A stretch of DNA of 64,000 bases from Chloroflexota bacterium (GCA_021779955.1 JAJXZS010000036.1:1-64000), one strand, 5' to 3'. Shown: positions 33,445 to 42,093, counted from the first letter of the stretch. Numbers and translations are program-made. The notes: generated by a model not told the origin, from the letters alone.

Positions 33445-34035
33445 TTACTCTTTACCGGGCAAACTCGACTGGATGAGGTGATTGGTCATTTCGGCCAAAG
33501 GCACGCTCTCATTCTTACGCACGCCAAAAATCAGATCATCCCTCAGACAATAAGAGGCTTTCATCCATTTTCCGATCGCTTTTTGGATCACTTCAACCGA
33601 GCCCGTGTCCATGGCTTTTTGTTTTTCGTAGCGCGCAAGGATGGTTTTGTGGAACACAATATAGCCGACAATGAACAGGGCATAGAACCCACCCATGTAC
33701 CAGAAAATCTCGGGCTGTGTCAGGTAGATTTGGTAGAGTAAGAATACCGCCAGCGCGCTAAACACCACCACGACCATATCGGGGCTGATCGTCTTCAAGA
33801 GCTGCGGCTTTCCCTGCGGAGGTTCGAACTGGTGGACCAGGTCGCGCAGGACTTTTGTCACCTCGCCTTTCGGCTTACCGGAGTTGCCGCTCGCTTCGAG
33901 GAAACGGTCTACTTCTGGAGTTTTCGCTCCTTCGGAATCCTTCAGCTTCTCCAGGCATTCCATGTAGATCAGCCGAACGTGAAAGACGAGATCATCCTGA
34001 CCGCAGGTTGGGCATTTGACTTGGTTCGAAGGCAT
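33445..34035 (-). CDS. Uncharacterised membrane protein with N-terminal CxxC motif
   Basis: A 196-aa protein starting with a zinc-ribbon-like knuckle (VKCPTCGQDD); only one CxxC pair is visible. A cytoplasmic region to about 85 is followed by two helices (VVVVFSALAVFLLYQIYL and FWYMGGFYALFIVGYIVF, about 87-132) and a C-terminal soluble part. I do not recognise a family. It follows the 112-aa membrane protein by 9 nt, so the two form a unit. Confidence 0.6.
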   Translation of the reverse strand: MPSNQVKCPTCGQDDLVFHVRLIYMECLEKLKDSEGAKTPEVDRFLEASGNSGKPKGEVTKVLRDLVHQFEPPQGKPQLLKTISPDMVVVVFSALAVFLLYQIYLTQPEIFWYMGGFYALFIVGYIVFHKTILARYEKQKAMDTGSVEVIQKAIGKWMKASYCLRDDLIFGVRKNESVPLAEMTNHLIQSSLPGKE

Positions 34036-34044
34036 ATTCCGCTC

Positions 34045-34383
34045 CTACCTTAACGCCAGGGAAAAGAGCAAGATGCCAACAGTCACAGGCACCCACCATG
34101 CCGAATTGAGAGAAGGCGAAAGAAACTGGGCGCCCGCAATTGCCGCACCAAAAGCGATCAGAAGCAGGCCCACCCCTCCAAACCACCAGTTGACCACGCG
34201 CACCCCCATGGCAGACCAGCGCACCTCTGGCGGCTGCTGCTCACCCTTCTTCTTACGGGCCTTATCGACCGCGGCGTATTGCATTTTGGCGGTCTTCACC
34301 TTCTGCCGTTGTAAAATGATCAGCCGCAAGTAGAAGAGAGTTACAGCAACAATCGTAACGATCGTGCCAACATCGAATTTCAT
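34045..34383 (-). CDS. Uncharacterised small membrane protein
   Basis: A 112-aa protein with three hydrophobic segments (IVTIVAVTLFYLRLIIL; VVNWWFGGVGLLLIAFGAAI; WWVPVTVGILLFSLAL) and a basic cytoplasmic loop rich in Lys (KARKKKGEQQ). Function unknown; upstream partner of the CxxC membrane protein. Confidence 0.55.
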   Translation of the reverse strand: MKFDVGTIVTIVAVTLFYLRLIILQRQKVKTAKMQYAAVDKARKKKGEQQPPEVRWSAMGVRVVNWWFGGVGLLLIAFGAAIAGAQFLSPSLNSAWWVPVTVGILLFSLALR

Positions 34384-34550
34384 ATCTTAACCCTGCATTG
34401 CGAGATTTGGAGGTGCATGACAGTGAAGTTTGGAAGCCGAGCTTGATTATGGTAGAAAGGGGCGGGTTTGTCAATCCCCATTCATTTTGCCAAACAGCAT
34501 CTGCAATGGAACACGGGGGAAAAGAGATGATTACATTTATCATGTTTTTC

Positions 34551-34600
34551 TTAATTGTTTGACAATTAAACTTGAATTTGATTTTCAAACATGCTATGAT
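34551..34600 (+). promoter_or_regulatory. Promoter with adjacent 19-bp palindrome upstream of the nucleobase permease
   Basis: A perfect inverted repeat TTAATTGT-TTG-ACAATTAA (34551-34569) ends 2 nt before a -35 box TTGAAT (34572-34577); after a 17-bp spacer comes TATGAT (34595-34600). The palindrome has the size and position of a dimeric regulator site. It is the best promoter in the 667-nt gap before the catabolic region. Confidence 0.6.
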
Positions 34601-35050
34601 AAATCCAATAAATTATTTCCCGAAGTTAATATTTTTGAGCCGCGTTGAATTTAAACCTACATTATTGTCGTACCAGTGGGTAGCTTTTAGTTATCCATAG
34701 GTGTTACCGGCTTAACCATAGCAATGCAAATAGGTCGAGAAGCATACGGAAGAAGAGAATGATTTTACTGTCACTCGATCTGACCAAAGACCGTGGACTT
34801 ATGCCCATTGTTTTTTGCTACCTGGTTCCATTTGGCCAATCCCTTCCCCCTGTAACTCTGAAGATTAAACTGTGTTAAAGAGAGTGGAGTGGATTGGTTT
34901 TTTTCTTTTGTAGGACGTAGAAACCCAGGGTTTCTTCTTCTAAAATCAGCTGGATTGGAGGTGCACCCATCGATAATTACGGCAACCCGGCAACAAACCT
35001 TCGTGTAATCTTGTTTATTTCGCAACTCAACAACAATAAGGAGTGAGAAT
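34601..35050 (+). other. Long untranslated leader of the nucleobase permease gene
   Basis: About 440 nt from the predicted start site to the ATG without a credible gene. An 84-codon frame on the minus strand (34771-35025) has no ribosome site or recognisable product. Weak stem-loops are present, for example AGAAAC-CCAGG-GTTTCT followed by TCTTCT (34919-34934). I did not recognise a purine, xanthine or molybdenum-cofactor riboswitch, but the length allows a regulatory RNA. A clear ribosome site (AAGGAGTGAGAAT) precedes the ATG. Confidence 0.45.
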
Positions 35051-36445
35051 ATGGCAGCAGCTGAAGTGAAAGCAGCACCTAAATCAGTTGTAGGTTATTT
35101 GCCGCAAGATGTACCACCATTTGGCGCAATGGTCTCCCTGGGTTTGCAGCAGGTTTTGACCATGTTCCCCGCGACCGTCCTCGTTGCGATCCTGACAAAA
35201 TTTGATGTCGGTGTCACCCTGATGGCATCAGGTATTGGCACGATCGTGGCTCTGTTCGTCTCCGGACGCCGCATCCCCATGTATTACGGCTCATCTTTCA
35301 GCTACATCTCCGTCATTATCACGGTCATGAGCCTGTACGCTAAAGACTGCTTCGCGAGCACCGCTGTGTACTGCCCTGAGGGTGTACGGCTGGTTCAGGT
35401 CGGCATCATGGGTACGGCAGTCATCGAAATCCTCATCGGCCTCTTGATCATGGCAGTCGGCAAGGAAGCGCTGGACAAGGTCCTGCCTCCTACCATCACC
35501 GGCTCTGTCGCCATCATCATCGGTATCGCCCTGGCCGGCACTGCACTCTCCGAAGCCAATTCCAACTGGGCAGTTGCATTCATCACCCTGGTGGTGACCA
35601 TTGGATTCTCCGTGTATCTGCAGGGTAAAGGCCTCATCGGCATGCTTCCCATTCTATTTGGCGCTATCGTCGGTTGGCTGGTCTCGCTGGCATTCCCCGG
35701 CTTGATCAACCTTGCCCCTGTTGCCTCTGCACAATGGCTGCGCCTCCCCGCTGTCACACTGCCCGCTTTCACCAGCGGCGAAGCCTGGGGCGCCATGCTC
35801 AGTATTGCACTGATCGCTATCGCAACCGTTCCAGAATCCACCGCTCACCTGTACCAGATGAGCCTGTACATCGACGCACTTGCCAAAGAAATCGGCCGCG
35901 CCCCCATCGAAATCAAGCGCCTCATCGGCCTCAACCTTGTTGCTGATGGTTCCGATGACCTGGTCGTTGGATTCCTCGGCGGATGCGCAGGAACCAACTA
36001 CGGCGAGAACAACAGCCTCATGGCCATCACCCGCAACTACTCTGTAGCTGTGTTGATGACCGCAGGCGTCATCGCCATCCTGTTGGGCTTCGTTGGCAAA
36101 CTGGCTGCAATAGTCAACACCTTGCCGACCGCAGTCGTAGGTGGCCTGTCCATCTACCTGTTCGGCGTCATCGGCATGCAAGGTGTTGCCCTCATCCAGA
36201 GCGAGAAGGTCAACTTGTTCGACCCGAAGCAGCTGGCAGTTGGCGCAACGATCCTTGTCCTGGGTATCGGTGGTGCGATGGGCCTGCCTAACGGCTTGTT
36301 CCCCTTCCCCATCCCCGTGATCTTCCCCAGCGGCATCCCCGCCATCGTCTTCGCTGCGTTCGCAGGCATCGTCCTCAATCTGCTGTTCCTGCTGCTCAAA
36401 CCCGAATGGTTCGGCATCAAGGAACGCGCGAACATCAACGACTAA
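35051..36445 (+). CDS. NCS2-family nucleobase (xanthine/uracil-type) permease
   Basis: A 464-aa permease of the nucleobase-cation symporter-2 family with about 12-14 helices. N-terminal FGAMVSLGLQQVLTMFPATV and the helix-10 region FLGGCAGTNYGENNSLMAITR, with the family motif GTNYGEN, are clear; VPESTAHLYQMSLYID is in the middle. NCS2 members import xanthine, urate or uracil by proton or sodium symport. It heads a co-directional catabolic region with a molybdenum hydroxylase, so a purine or pyrimidine base is the expected cargo. Confidence 0.92.
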   Translation: MAAAEVKAAPKSVVGYLPQDVPPFGAMVSLGLQQVLTMFPATVLVAILTKFDVGVTLMASGIGTIVALFVSGRRIPMYYGSSFSYISVIITVMSLYAKDCFASTAVYCPEGVRLVQVGIMGTAVIEILIGLLIMAVGKEALDKVLPPTITGSVAIIIGIALAGTALSEANSNWAVAFITLVVTIGFSVYLQGKGLIGMLPILFGAIVGWLVSLAFPGLINLAPVASAQWLRLPAVTLPAFTSGEAWGAMLSIALIAIATVPESTAHLYQMSLYIDALAKEIGRAPIEIKRLIGLNLVADGSDDLVVGFLGGCAGTNYGENNSLMAITRNYSVAVLMTAGVIAILLGFVGKLAAIVNTLPTAVVGGLSIYLFGVIGMQGVALIQSEKVNLFDPKQLAVGATILVLGIGGAMGLPNGLFPFPIPVIFPSGIPAIVFAAFAGIVLNLLFLLLKPEWFGIKERANIND

Positions 36446-36497
36446 TTCGCAAGATTGTTCAAATTCCCTCCCTCCGGTTGGGGGGAGGGACCATCTC

Positions 36498-36539
36498 GTA
36501 GCGTGTTTTCTGGGGAACTGACACTGGAAAACACGCTAC
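36498..36539 (+). other. Intergenic hairpin between permease and hydroxylase genes
   Basis: A perfect 13-bp stem GTAGCGTGTTTTC / GAAAACACGCTAC with a 16-nt loop, preceded by a second G/C-rich inverted repeat (CCCTCCC ... GGGAGGG, about 36466-36489). No T-run follows, so mRNA processing or stability is more likely than termination. Confidence 0.65.
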
Positions 36540-36561
36540 AACTAAAAAGACTGGAAACAAT

Positions 36562-37455
36562 ATGATCAATCCACATCCAGGACTCCCCGAACTCGAATAT
36601 TTGAAGCCTGCTTCGCTCGAAGAAGCCAGCAAATTCCTGGCCGACCATGCAGGCGAAGCCCGTCCGTTCTCTGGCGGAACGGATAGTCTCGTCCGCTTGC
36701 GCGACGGCGTGTGGAAGGTCAACACGCTGGTCGACGTGAAGCGACTGGACGGGACGCATGAACTCTCGTTCGACCCCAAGAAAGGGTTGACCATCGGCGC
36801 TGCTGTAACCATGAACAAGGTCGCCGCGCACCCGGACGTGCTCAAGCACTATCCGGTTCTGGCCGAAGCCGCCAAATCGGTTGCCAGCTATCAACTGCGC
36901 AATCGCGCCACCATTATCGGCAACATCTGCAATGCATCGCCTGCCGGAGACAGCATCGGCGCTTGCATGATCCTCGACGGCGTACTCAACGTTCACGGTG
37001 TGAACGGCTTTTACGCCATTCCTTTGAGCAACTTCTTCCTCGGACCCGGCAAGACTGTTTTGAAACCCGGCGACATCGTCGTCTCGATCACCCTCCCCGT
37101 TCCACCCAAGGGGTTTGCAGGCACTTACAAGAAACTCGGACGCAATACGATCGGCGATCTTTCCATCGTCGGCGTTGCGGTTCTGGGCTATCCAACCGGC
37201 GAGACCAAATCCGGCTACCGCTTCCGGATTGCCCTGGCCTCCGTTGCCCCAACCCCTTACGAATCACTCAAAGCTGAAGCTGTGCTCGCCGAAAAATCCA
37301 TCACCGCAGACACGATCGCTGAAGCAGCGCTGGCAGCCATGGATTCCGTCACACCCATCGACGATGTGCGCGGCTCAGCCCGCTATCGCAAATTCATGGT
37401 GCGCAATCTCACCCGTGAAGCGGTAACGGAAATTTGGAAGAAAATCAGCAAATAG
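36562..37455 (+). CDS. Molybdenum hydroxylase FAD-binding subunit (CoxM/XdhB type)
   Basis: A 297-aa FAD subunit. FAD-binding motifs: FSGGTDSLVRLRDG near residue 34, TIGAAVTMNKV near 77, and RNRATIIGNICNASPAGDS near 113, plus the C-terminal CO-dehydrogenase flavoprotein domain. It carries electrons from the Fe-S subunit to an acceptor. Gene order FAD, 2Fe-2S, Mo subunits matches three-subunit xanthine dehydrogenase-type hydroxylases. Confidence 0.93.
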   Translation: MINPHPGLPELEYLKPASLEEASKFLADHAGEARPFSGGTDSLVRLRDGVWKVNTLVDVKRLDGTHELSFDPKKGLTIGAAVTMNKVAAHPDVLKHYPVLAEAAKSVASYQLRNRATIIGNICNASPAGDSIGACMILDGVLNVHGVNGFYAIPLSNFFLGPGKTVLKPGDIVVSITLPVPPKGFAGTYKKLGRNTIGDLSIVGVAVLGYPTGETKSGYRFRIALASVAPTPYESLKAEAVLAEKSITADTIAEAALAAMDSVTPIDDVRGSARYRKFMVRNLTREAVTEIWKKISK

Positions 37456-37492
37456 CCTCAAGCAGGCTGTTTGATCTCTTTTCGGAGGTACT

Positions 37493-37957
37493 ATGGGCTT
37501 TCAAAGAATCACACTTACTGTTAACGACCTCGTCGAAACGGTAGATGTCCCAACCAATATGACTTTGCTCCAAATGCTGCGCGACAAACTCTCGCTGACA
37601 GGAACCAAGAACGGCTGCACTGCAGGCGAATGCGGCGCATGCACCGTGTTGATGAACGGCGAACCGGTCAACAGTTGCATGGTCCTTGCTGCCGAATGCG
37701 AAAGCGCTGTCATCACCACCGTCGAAGGTTTGGCAAAAGACGGCAAATTGAGCAAAGTTCAGCAGGCGATCATCAAGACCGGCGGCGTTCAGTGCGGTTT
37801 TTGCACACCCGGCATGTTGATCTCTGCCACAGCGCTGCTCGCGCGCAATCCCAACCCAACCGATCACGAGATTCGCGAGGCACTGGTTGGCAATCTCTGC
37901 CGCTGCACCGGTTACGTGCGTATCGTCGACGCTGTTAAAGAAGCAGCCAAGATGTGA
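37493..37957 (+). CDS. Molybdenum hydroxylase 2Fe-2S subunit
   Basis: A 154-aa subunit with both [2Fe-2S] sites: the plant-ferredoxin-type motif GCTAGECGACTVLMNG with a further Cys in PVNSC, and the helical domain motif CGFCTPGMLI plus NLCRCTGYVRIVDA. It passes electrons from the Mo centre to FAD. ATG 37493 follows TTCGGAGGTACT. Confidence 0.96.
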   Translation: MGFQRITLTVNDLVETVDVPTNMTLLQMLRDKLSLTGTKNGCTAGECGACTVLMNGEPVNSCMVLAAECESAVITTVEGLAKDGKLSKVQQAIIKTGGVQCGFCTPGMLISATALLARNPNPTDHEIREALVGNLCRCTGYVRIVDAVKEAAKM

Positions 37958-38010
37958 ACCGGGCTGGAGATTCAGATAAGGATAGCAGATATCCTCTAAG
38001 GAGCCGATCT

Positions 38011-40368
38011 ATGGCAAACGTTAAAAATAAAGAAAAGAGCACCAGCGTCATCGGCGCGAGCGTGCCGCGTAACGATGTTTACGAAAAAGTGACCGGTACG
38101 GCAATCTACACCGAAGACATTCAATTTGGCAACAAACTTCTTTATGCCCGCGTCAAGCGCAGCCCCTATCCCCACGCCCTGGTCAAGAAAGTCGACGTCA
38201 GCAAGGCGCGTGCGCTGCCCGGCGTGAAAGCAGTCATCGTTGGCGCAGACTTCCCCAACAAAATCGGGCTTTATCTCAAAGATAAGAACATCCTCGCCAC
38301 CGACCGCGTACGCTTCATCGGCGAACCGGTTGCTGCCGTGGCTGCCACAAGCAACGAGATCGCCATGAAAGCCCTCGAGTTGATCGATGTGGAATACGAG
38401 GAGCTCGAGCCGGTTTTCGATCCGGTTTACGGCGCATCGAAAGAAGCCCCGCTCATCCACCCCGATCTGGGCACCTACCAGTGGCCCAACTTCATTTTCC
38501 CGGAACCCGGAACCAACATTGCCAACCACTTCAAGATACGCAAGGGTAATCTTGAAGAAGGCTGGAAGAAATGCAAATATATCGTCGAACGCACCTACAA
38601 AATACCGCACATTCAGCACGTTCCCATCGAAACCCATGGCGCAACTGCCATGATGGACGAAAAGGGCAAGATCACCCTGTGGGCATCTTCGCAGTCTCCC
38701 TTCGCCCAACGTGCGCTGATCGCCGAATCGCTCAACATCTCTCCAACCGACCTGCGCGTCATTGCGCCGTTCGTCGGCGGCGGCTTCGGTTCGAAGGCGG
38801 GCGTCACCATGGAGGCCATCCCCGTCGCGCTTGCCACCAGATGCAAGGGCTGGCCGGTGCGCTTCACCCTTACCCGTGAGGAAGAGTTCTACACCAACTT
38901 CGTCCGCCAGGGCCTCGTCATTACGGTCAAGGTCGGCTGCGATGAAAAGGGCCGCCTTCTTTGCCTGAAGAATATGATGTACTTCGATGGCGGCGGTTCC
39001 ACCGAATACGGCGTCAATGTCACCCGCGCGGCCGGCTATTCAAGCTCTGGCCCGTATGACATCGAGAACGTTGAGACCGATTCCATCTGCGTCTACACCA
39101 ACCACCCCATCGGCGGCGCATACCGCGGATTCGGCATGTCCGAACTGCACACAGGCCTCGACCAGGCCATGGACGAGCTTGCCGAGAAGGTCGGGCTCGA
39201 CAAAGTGGAATTCTTGAAGATGAACACGGTCAAAGCCGGCGACAAGCTGGATACCGGCATGATTATGCATCCCACCGGCGTCAACCAGTGTATCGACAAT
39301 GTGGCCAAGTCTCTCAAGTGGCACCAGCCTGCCAAACCGTCCAGCCCCAACAAGCTGCGCGGACGCGGCATCGCCATCATGTGGAAGGCACCTGCCATGC
39401 CGCCAAACGCCGGGTCGAGCGCCTGGGTCGAACTGGCCGAGGACGGCCATGTCACCGTCGGCGTCGGCGGCCAGGAAATCGGCCAGGGTACTTTCACCGT
39501 CATGGCACAGATGGCCGCCGCAGCTCTTGGCGTGCCTTACGAAAACGTGCGCATCGCAGGCCCTGTGGATACCCAGTACAGCCCGTACGAGTGGCAAACC
39601 GTGGCTTCGCGCCTCACCTGGAGCATGGGCAATGCCGTGCGCAATGCCGCCATGGATGCGCGCAAGCAGATCCTGGACGTTGTCGCCCAGGCATGGCATG
39701 AGAATCCCGAAGACCTGGATATCGTCAACGGCGTGGTGGTCTCTTACAAGACCGAGCAGGAAACCTCGCTCAAAAACATCGCCATCTACGGCATGTCCAA
39801 AGAGAACGATCAGGGCTGGATCGGCGGACCCATCATCGGCCGCGGCAGCTTCATGCCCTCCTACGTCACAGGCCTGGATCCCGAGACCGGGCAGGGCACC
39901 CGCTCAGTTGTGCATTACACCACGGGCTGTGAAGGCCTGGATATCGAGATCGACAAGAACACCGGACAGATCACGGTGCTCAATGCCGCAGCATCGTTCG
40001 ACGTGGGGCACGCCATCAACCCTGTCCTGGTGAAGTCACAGATCGAAGGCGGTTTCGTCCAGGGGTTGAGCTCTGCCATGTTCGAAGAGATCAAGCTCAA
40101 GAAGGGCGTGATGACAAACCCCAGCTTCGTGGATTACCGCATCGCCACGGCAGCAGACGTCGAATTCCCCATCGAAACCCCGTTCGTCGAAGTACCGCAG
40201 GATGACGGCCCCTGGGGCGCCCGCGGGGTTGGCGAACATCCCATGGTTCCGACGATCGCAGCTCTCGGCAATGCCATCTACGCTGCCACAGGCTTGCGTC
40301 TGCCAGGCCCGCCTTACTCGGCGGAAAAGGTCTACCTTGCCATGCAAGACGCGGGCATCGTCAAGTAA
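38011..40368 (+). CDS. Molybdenum hydroxylase large (Mo-pterin) subunit
   Basis: A 785-aa subunit that hydroxylates the substrate with water-derived oxygen. VGGGFGSKAGV, GGAYRGFGMSELH and GGQEIGQGTFTVMAQM bind the Mo-pterin, and catalytic Glu742 lies in GVGEHPM. The AYRGFG loop matches xanthine-dehydrogenase-type enzymes and not CO dehydrogenase (AYRCSFR). Neighbouring permease and deaminase-like genes point to a nucleobase substrate such as hypoxanthine, xanthine or uracil. ATG 38011 is preceded by AAGGAGCCGATCT; an earlier in-frame start is unsupported. Confidence 0.93.
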   Translation: MANVKNKEKSTSVIGASVPRNDVYEKVTGTAIYTEDIQFGNKLLYARVKRSPYPHALVKKVDVSKARALPGVKAVIVGADFPNKIGLYLKDKNILATDRVRFIGEPVAAVAATSNEIAMKALELIDVEYEELEPVFDPVYGASKEAPLIHPDLGTYQWPNFIFPEPGTNIANHFKIRKGNLEEGWKKCKYIVERTYKIPHIQHVPIETHGATAMMDEKGKITLWASSQSPFAQRALIAESLNISPTDLRVIAPFVGGGFGSKAGVTMEAIPVALATRCKGWPVRFTLTREEEFYTNFVRQGLVITVKVGCDEKGRLLCLKNMMYFDGGGSTEYGVNVTRAAGYSSSGPYDIENVETDSICVYTNHPIGGAYRGFGMSELHTGLDQAMDELAEKVGLDKVEFLKMNTVKAGDKLDTGMIMHPTGVNQCIDNVAKSLKWHQPAKPSSPNKLRGRGIAIMWKAPAMPPNAGSSAWVELAEDGHVTVGVGGQEIGQGTFTVMAQMAAAALGVPYENVRIAGPVDTQYSPYEWQTVASRLTWSMGNAVRNAAMDARKQILDVVAQAWHENPEDLDIVNGVVVSYKTEQETSLKNIAIYGMSKENDQGWIGGPIIGRGSFMPSYVTGLDPETGQGTRSVVHYTTGCEGLDIEIDKNTGQITVLNAAASFDVGHAINPVLVKSQIEGGFVQGLSSAMFEEIKLKKGVMTNPSFVDYRIATAADVEFPIETPFVEVPQDDGPWGARGVGEHPMVPTIAALGNAIYAATGLRLPGPPYSAEKVYLAMQDAGIVK

Positions 40369-40371
40369 TTC

Positions 40372-40404
40372 AACGCCTGCTGGACTTTCCGTTCAGCAGG
40401 CGTT
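40372..40404 (+). terminator. Terminator-like hairpin after the hydroxylase genes
   Basis: Eleven-bp stem AACGCCTGCTG / CAGCAGGCGTT, 11-nt loop, then TTGTACC. The short U-tract suggests partial termination before the amidohydrolase gene 42 nt later. Confidence 0.7.
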
Positions 40405-40445
40405 TTGTACCACGAACAATCCTATTATCAAGATAGAGGTCAAAC

Positions 40446-41681
40446 ATGGCAGAAAAGTACGATTTGATCATCCGTAATGCTACGCTGCGCAGCAATGAGA
40501 AGGTGGATATCGCCGTTGCCGGCGGCAAGATCGCAGCCATCGCCCCCAGGATCGAAGCCAAAGCCGCCAGCGAAGTGGATGCTGCAGGAAACCTGGTTAC
40601 CGAATCCTTCGTCAACACCCATCTGCATCTGTGCAAAGTCTATACGTTGATGATGATGGACGAGGAAGCCCTCAAAGATTATCACGGCGCGGATATGGGC
40701 AAAGCCATGACCGCAATCGAAGCCGCGATGAAAGTCAAGGAAAAGTACGACGAGAAATGGATCATCAAGAACGTGCGCAAAGCCGCTGCCCTGGCCGGGC
40801 GATACGGCTGCACCCACATTCGCGCCTTTGCCGATGTCGATTCTAAAGCCAGGCTCGAAGGGGTGAAAGCGCTGCTCAAAGCCCGCGATGAATTCAAGGG
40901 CATTGTGGATATCCAGGTGGTAGCCTTCGCCCAAGACGGCCTGGCTCGCGAACCCGGCGCCGAGAAGCTGATGCGCGAGGCCATGAAACTGGGCTGCGAC
41001 GTTGTCGGCGGAATTCCGTGGATCGAATACACCGATGCTGATATTGCCGAACATGTGCGCATCTGCTTCCAAATTGCCAAAGAATTCGACAAGCCAGTCT
41101 CCATGCTCGTCGATGACGCCGGAGACAACGGCCTGCGCTCCATCGAAGTGATGGCGCTAGAAACCATCAAGACCGGCTGGCAGGGCCGCTCGCTGGCGCA
41201 TCACGCGCGCGCCATGTCGCTTTACCCCAAACCCTACCTGCAGAAACTAGCGCACCTGCTCAAACAGGCAGGCATGGGTCTGGTTTCTGACCCGCATACC
41301 GGACCGCTGCACGCGCGCGTGCGCGAACTGCAGGAAGAGAATGTGCTCGTTTGCCTCGGCCAGGACGATATTTCGGACGCTTACTACCCCTATGGCCGCA
41401 ACAACATGCTTGAGGTCGCCTTCCTCAATTCGCACCTGCTCTGGTACACCACCCGCGAAGACATGGAAACCCTCTACGACATGGTGACCAAGAATGCGGC
41501 GAAATGCATCGGCGTTGAAGACTATGGGCTCAAGGTCGGCGCAACGGCCAACCTTGTTGTGCTCGACCAACCGAATGTACTCGAAGCCCTGAGATTCCAT
41601 GAAGCGCCCAAGATCGTGGTGAGCCATGGCAAGGTCGTCGATCAACTGAAAATGGACCTGATCTACAAGGAAAACAGCTAA
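40446..41681 (+). CDS. CodA-like amidohydrolase (cytosine deaminase family) with altered metal site
   Basis: A 411-aa amidohydrolase. The overall pattern follows E. coli cytosine deaminase: first metal motif VNTHLHLCK (His59, His61), LAHHARAMS (His252) and CLGQDDISDAYYPYGRNNML (Asp307), the last strongly like CodA GHDDVFDPWYP. At the third metal position, where CodA has HCDE, this protein reads LVDD (Leu221-Asp224), so the usual His ligand and catalytic Glu are missing. It may use another metal geometry or a different nucleobase-like substrate. Placed between the Mo hydroxylase and the nucleoside importer. Confidence 0.82.
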   Translation: MAEKYDLIIRNATLRSNEKVDIAVAGGKIAAIAPRIEAKAASEVDAAGNLVTESFVNTHLHLCKVYTLMMMDEEALKDYHGADMGKAMTAIEAAMKVKEKYDEKWIIKNVRKAAALAGRYGCTHIRAFADVDSKARLEGVKALLKARDEFKGIVDIQVVAFAQDGLAREPGAEKLMREAMKLGCDVVGGIPWIEYTDADIAEHVRICFQIAKEFDKPVSMLVDDAGDNGLRSIEVMALETIKTGWQGRSLAHHARAMSLYPKPYLQKLAHLLKQAGMGLVSDPHTGPLHARVRELQEENVLVCLGQDDISDAYYPYGRNNMLEVAFLNSHLLWYTTREDMETLYDMVTKNAAKCIGVEDYGLKVGATANLVVLDQPNVLEALRFHEAPKIVVSHGKVVDQLKMDLIYKENS

Positions 41682-41707
41682 CAGGCAAGCCGGTTTACAA
41701 AGTATAG

Positions 41708-41734
41708 CGCCGCAGGGGGAGCAGCCCTGCGGCG
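41708..41734 (+). terminator. Hairpin after the amidohydrolase gene
   Basis: Perfect 10-bp stem CGCCGCAGGG / CCCTGCGGCG with a 7-nt loop; the tail TGTTGC is poor in T. Probable end of the first catabolic transcript. Confidence 0.7.
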
Positions 41735-41742
41735 TGTTGCAA

Positions 41743-41808
41743 TGTGACGAAAGTCACTGTATTCGAAGGGAATTATTGATTGACAAGTTGTTCTGTTGTT
41801 TATATAGT
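41743..41808 (+). promoter_or_regulatory. Strong promoter with CRP/FNR-like site upstream of the BMP importer
   Basis: TTGACA (41780-41785), 17-bp spacer and TATAGT (41803-41808). Upstream is TGTGA-CGAAAG-TCACT (41743-41758), a near-perfect CRP-type palindrome centred about -64 from the expected start, a class I activator position. The predicted start near 41815 leaves a leader of about 270 nt before the importer gene. Confidence 0.7.
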
Positions 41809-42085
41809 AGTTGAATTGGAATAGTGTTCCTTATTGGTTACAAGTAAATAATAATCTTGGTCGAACATTTCTCTTCGAATCGTTCAATCGTGATCCGTAA
41901 TTGCGGGCCACGTGTATATGGGTAGACATTTACAAACCGGCAGGATGACAACGAGAACATCTTCGCATATTGACCGGAGAATTTTCCGAGCAATAAAAAT
42001 TCATCTTCGAGGAGGAGAATATTCTGAATGATTTGTCGTGTTGTGCGTGTTCATCCAAACATTTCGATATTTTGGGAGGAGAATC
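41809..42085 (+). other. Long leader of the BMP-importer operon
   Basis: About 270 nt between promoter and ATG with no known riboswitch motif that I can recognise. It contains inverted segments around TTCGAATCGTTC (41875-41886) and CCGGAGAATTTTCCGAG (41973-41989). A short upstream reading frame closes it (see 42028). Confidence 0.45.
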
Positions 42086-42093
42086 ATGTCTAA
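42028..42093 (+). CDS. Possible 21-aa leader peptide overlapping the BMP-lipoprotein start
   Basis: ATG 42028 is preceded by GGAGGAGAATATTCTGA; the frame (MICRVVRVHPNISIFWEENH plus V) ends at TAA 42091-42093, just past the ATG of the lipoprotein gene at 42086 and in another frame. The arrangement would couple translation of the two. It could also be chance; no amino-acid-specific codon run is present. Confidence 0.35.
   Translation: MICRVVRVHPNISIFWEENHV

Noticed and set aside
34771-35025. An 84-codon minus-strand frame in the leader of the nucleobase permease
   Set aside because: No ribosome site, no recognisable product and it lies within the predicted leader of the plus-strand gene.
36562-40368. 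Aerobic CO dehydrogenase (coxMSL)
   Set aside because: The active-site loop reads AYRGFG and lacks the CO dehydrogenase AYRCSFR motif; neighbours are nucleobase-related.
38011-40368. Start of the Mo subunit at 37954, overlapping the 2Fe-2S gene
   Set aside because: The upstream start has no ribosome site; ATG 38011 has AAGGAG at the right distance and matches the family N-terminus.
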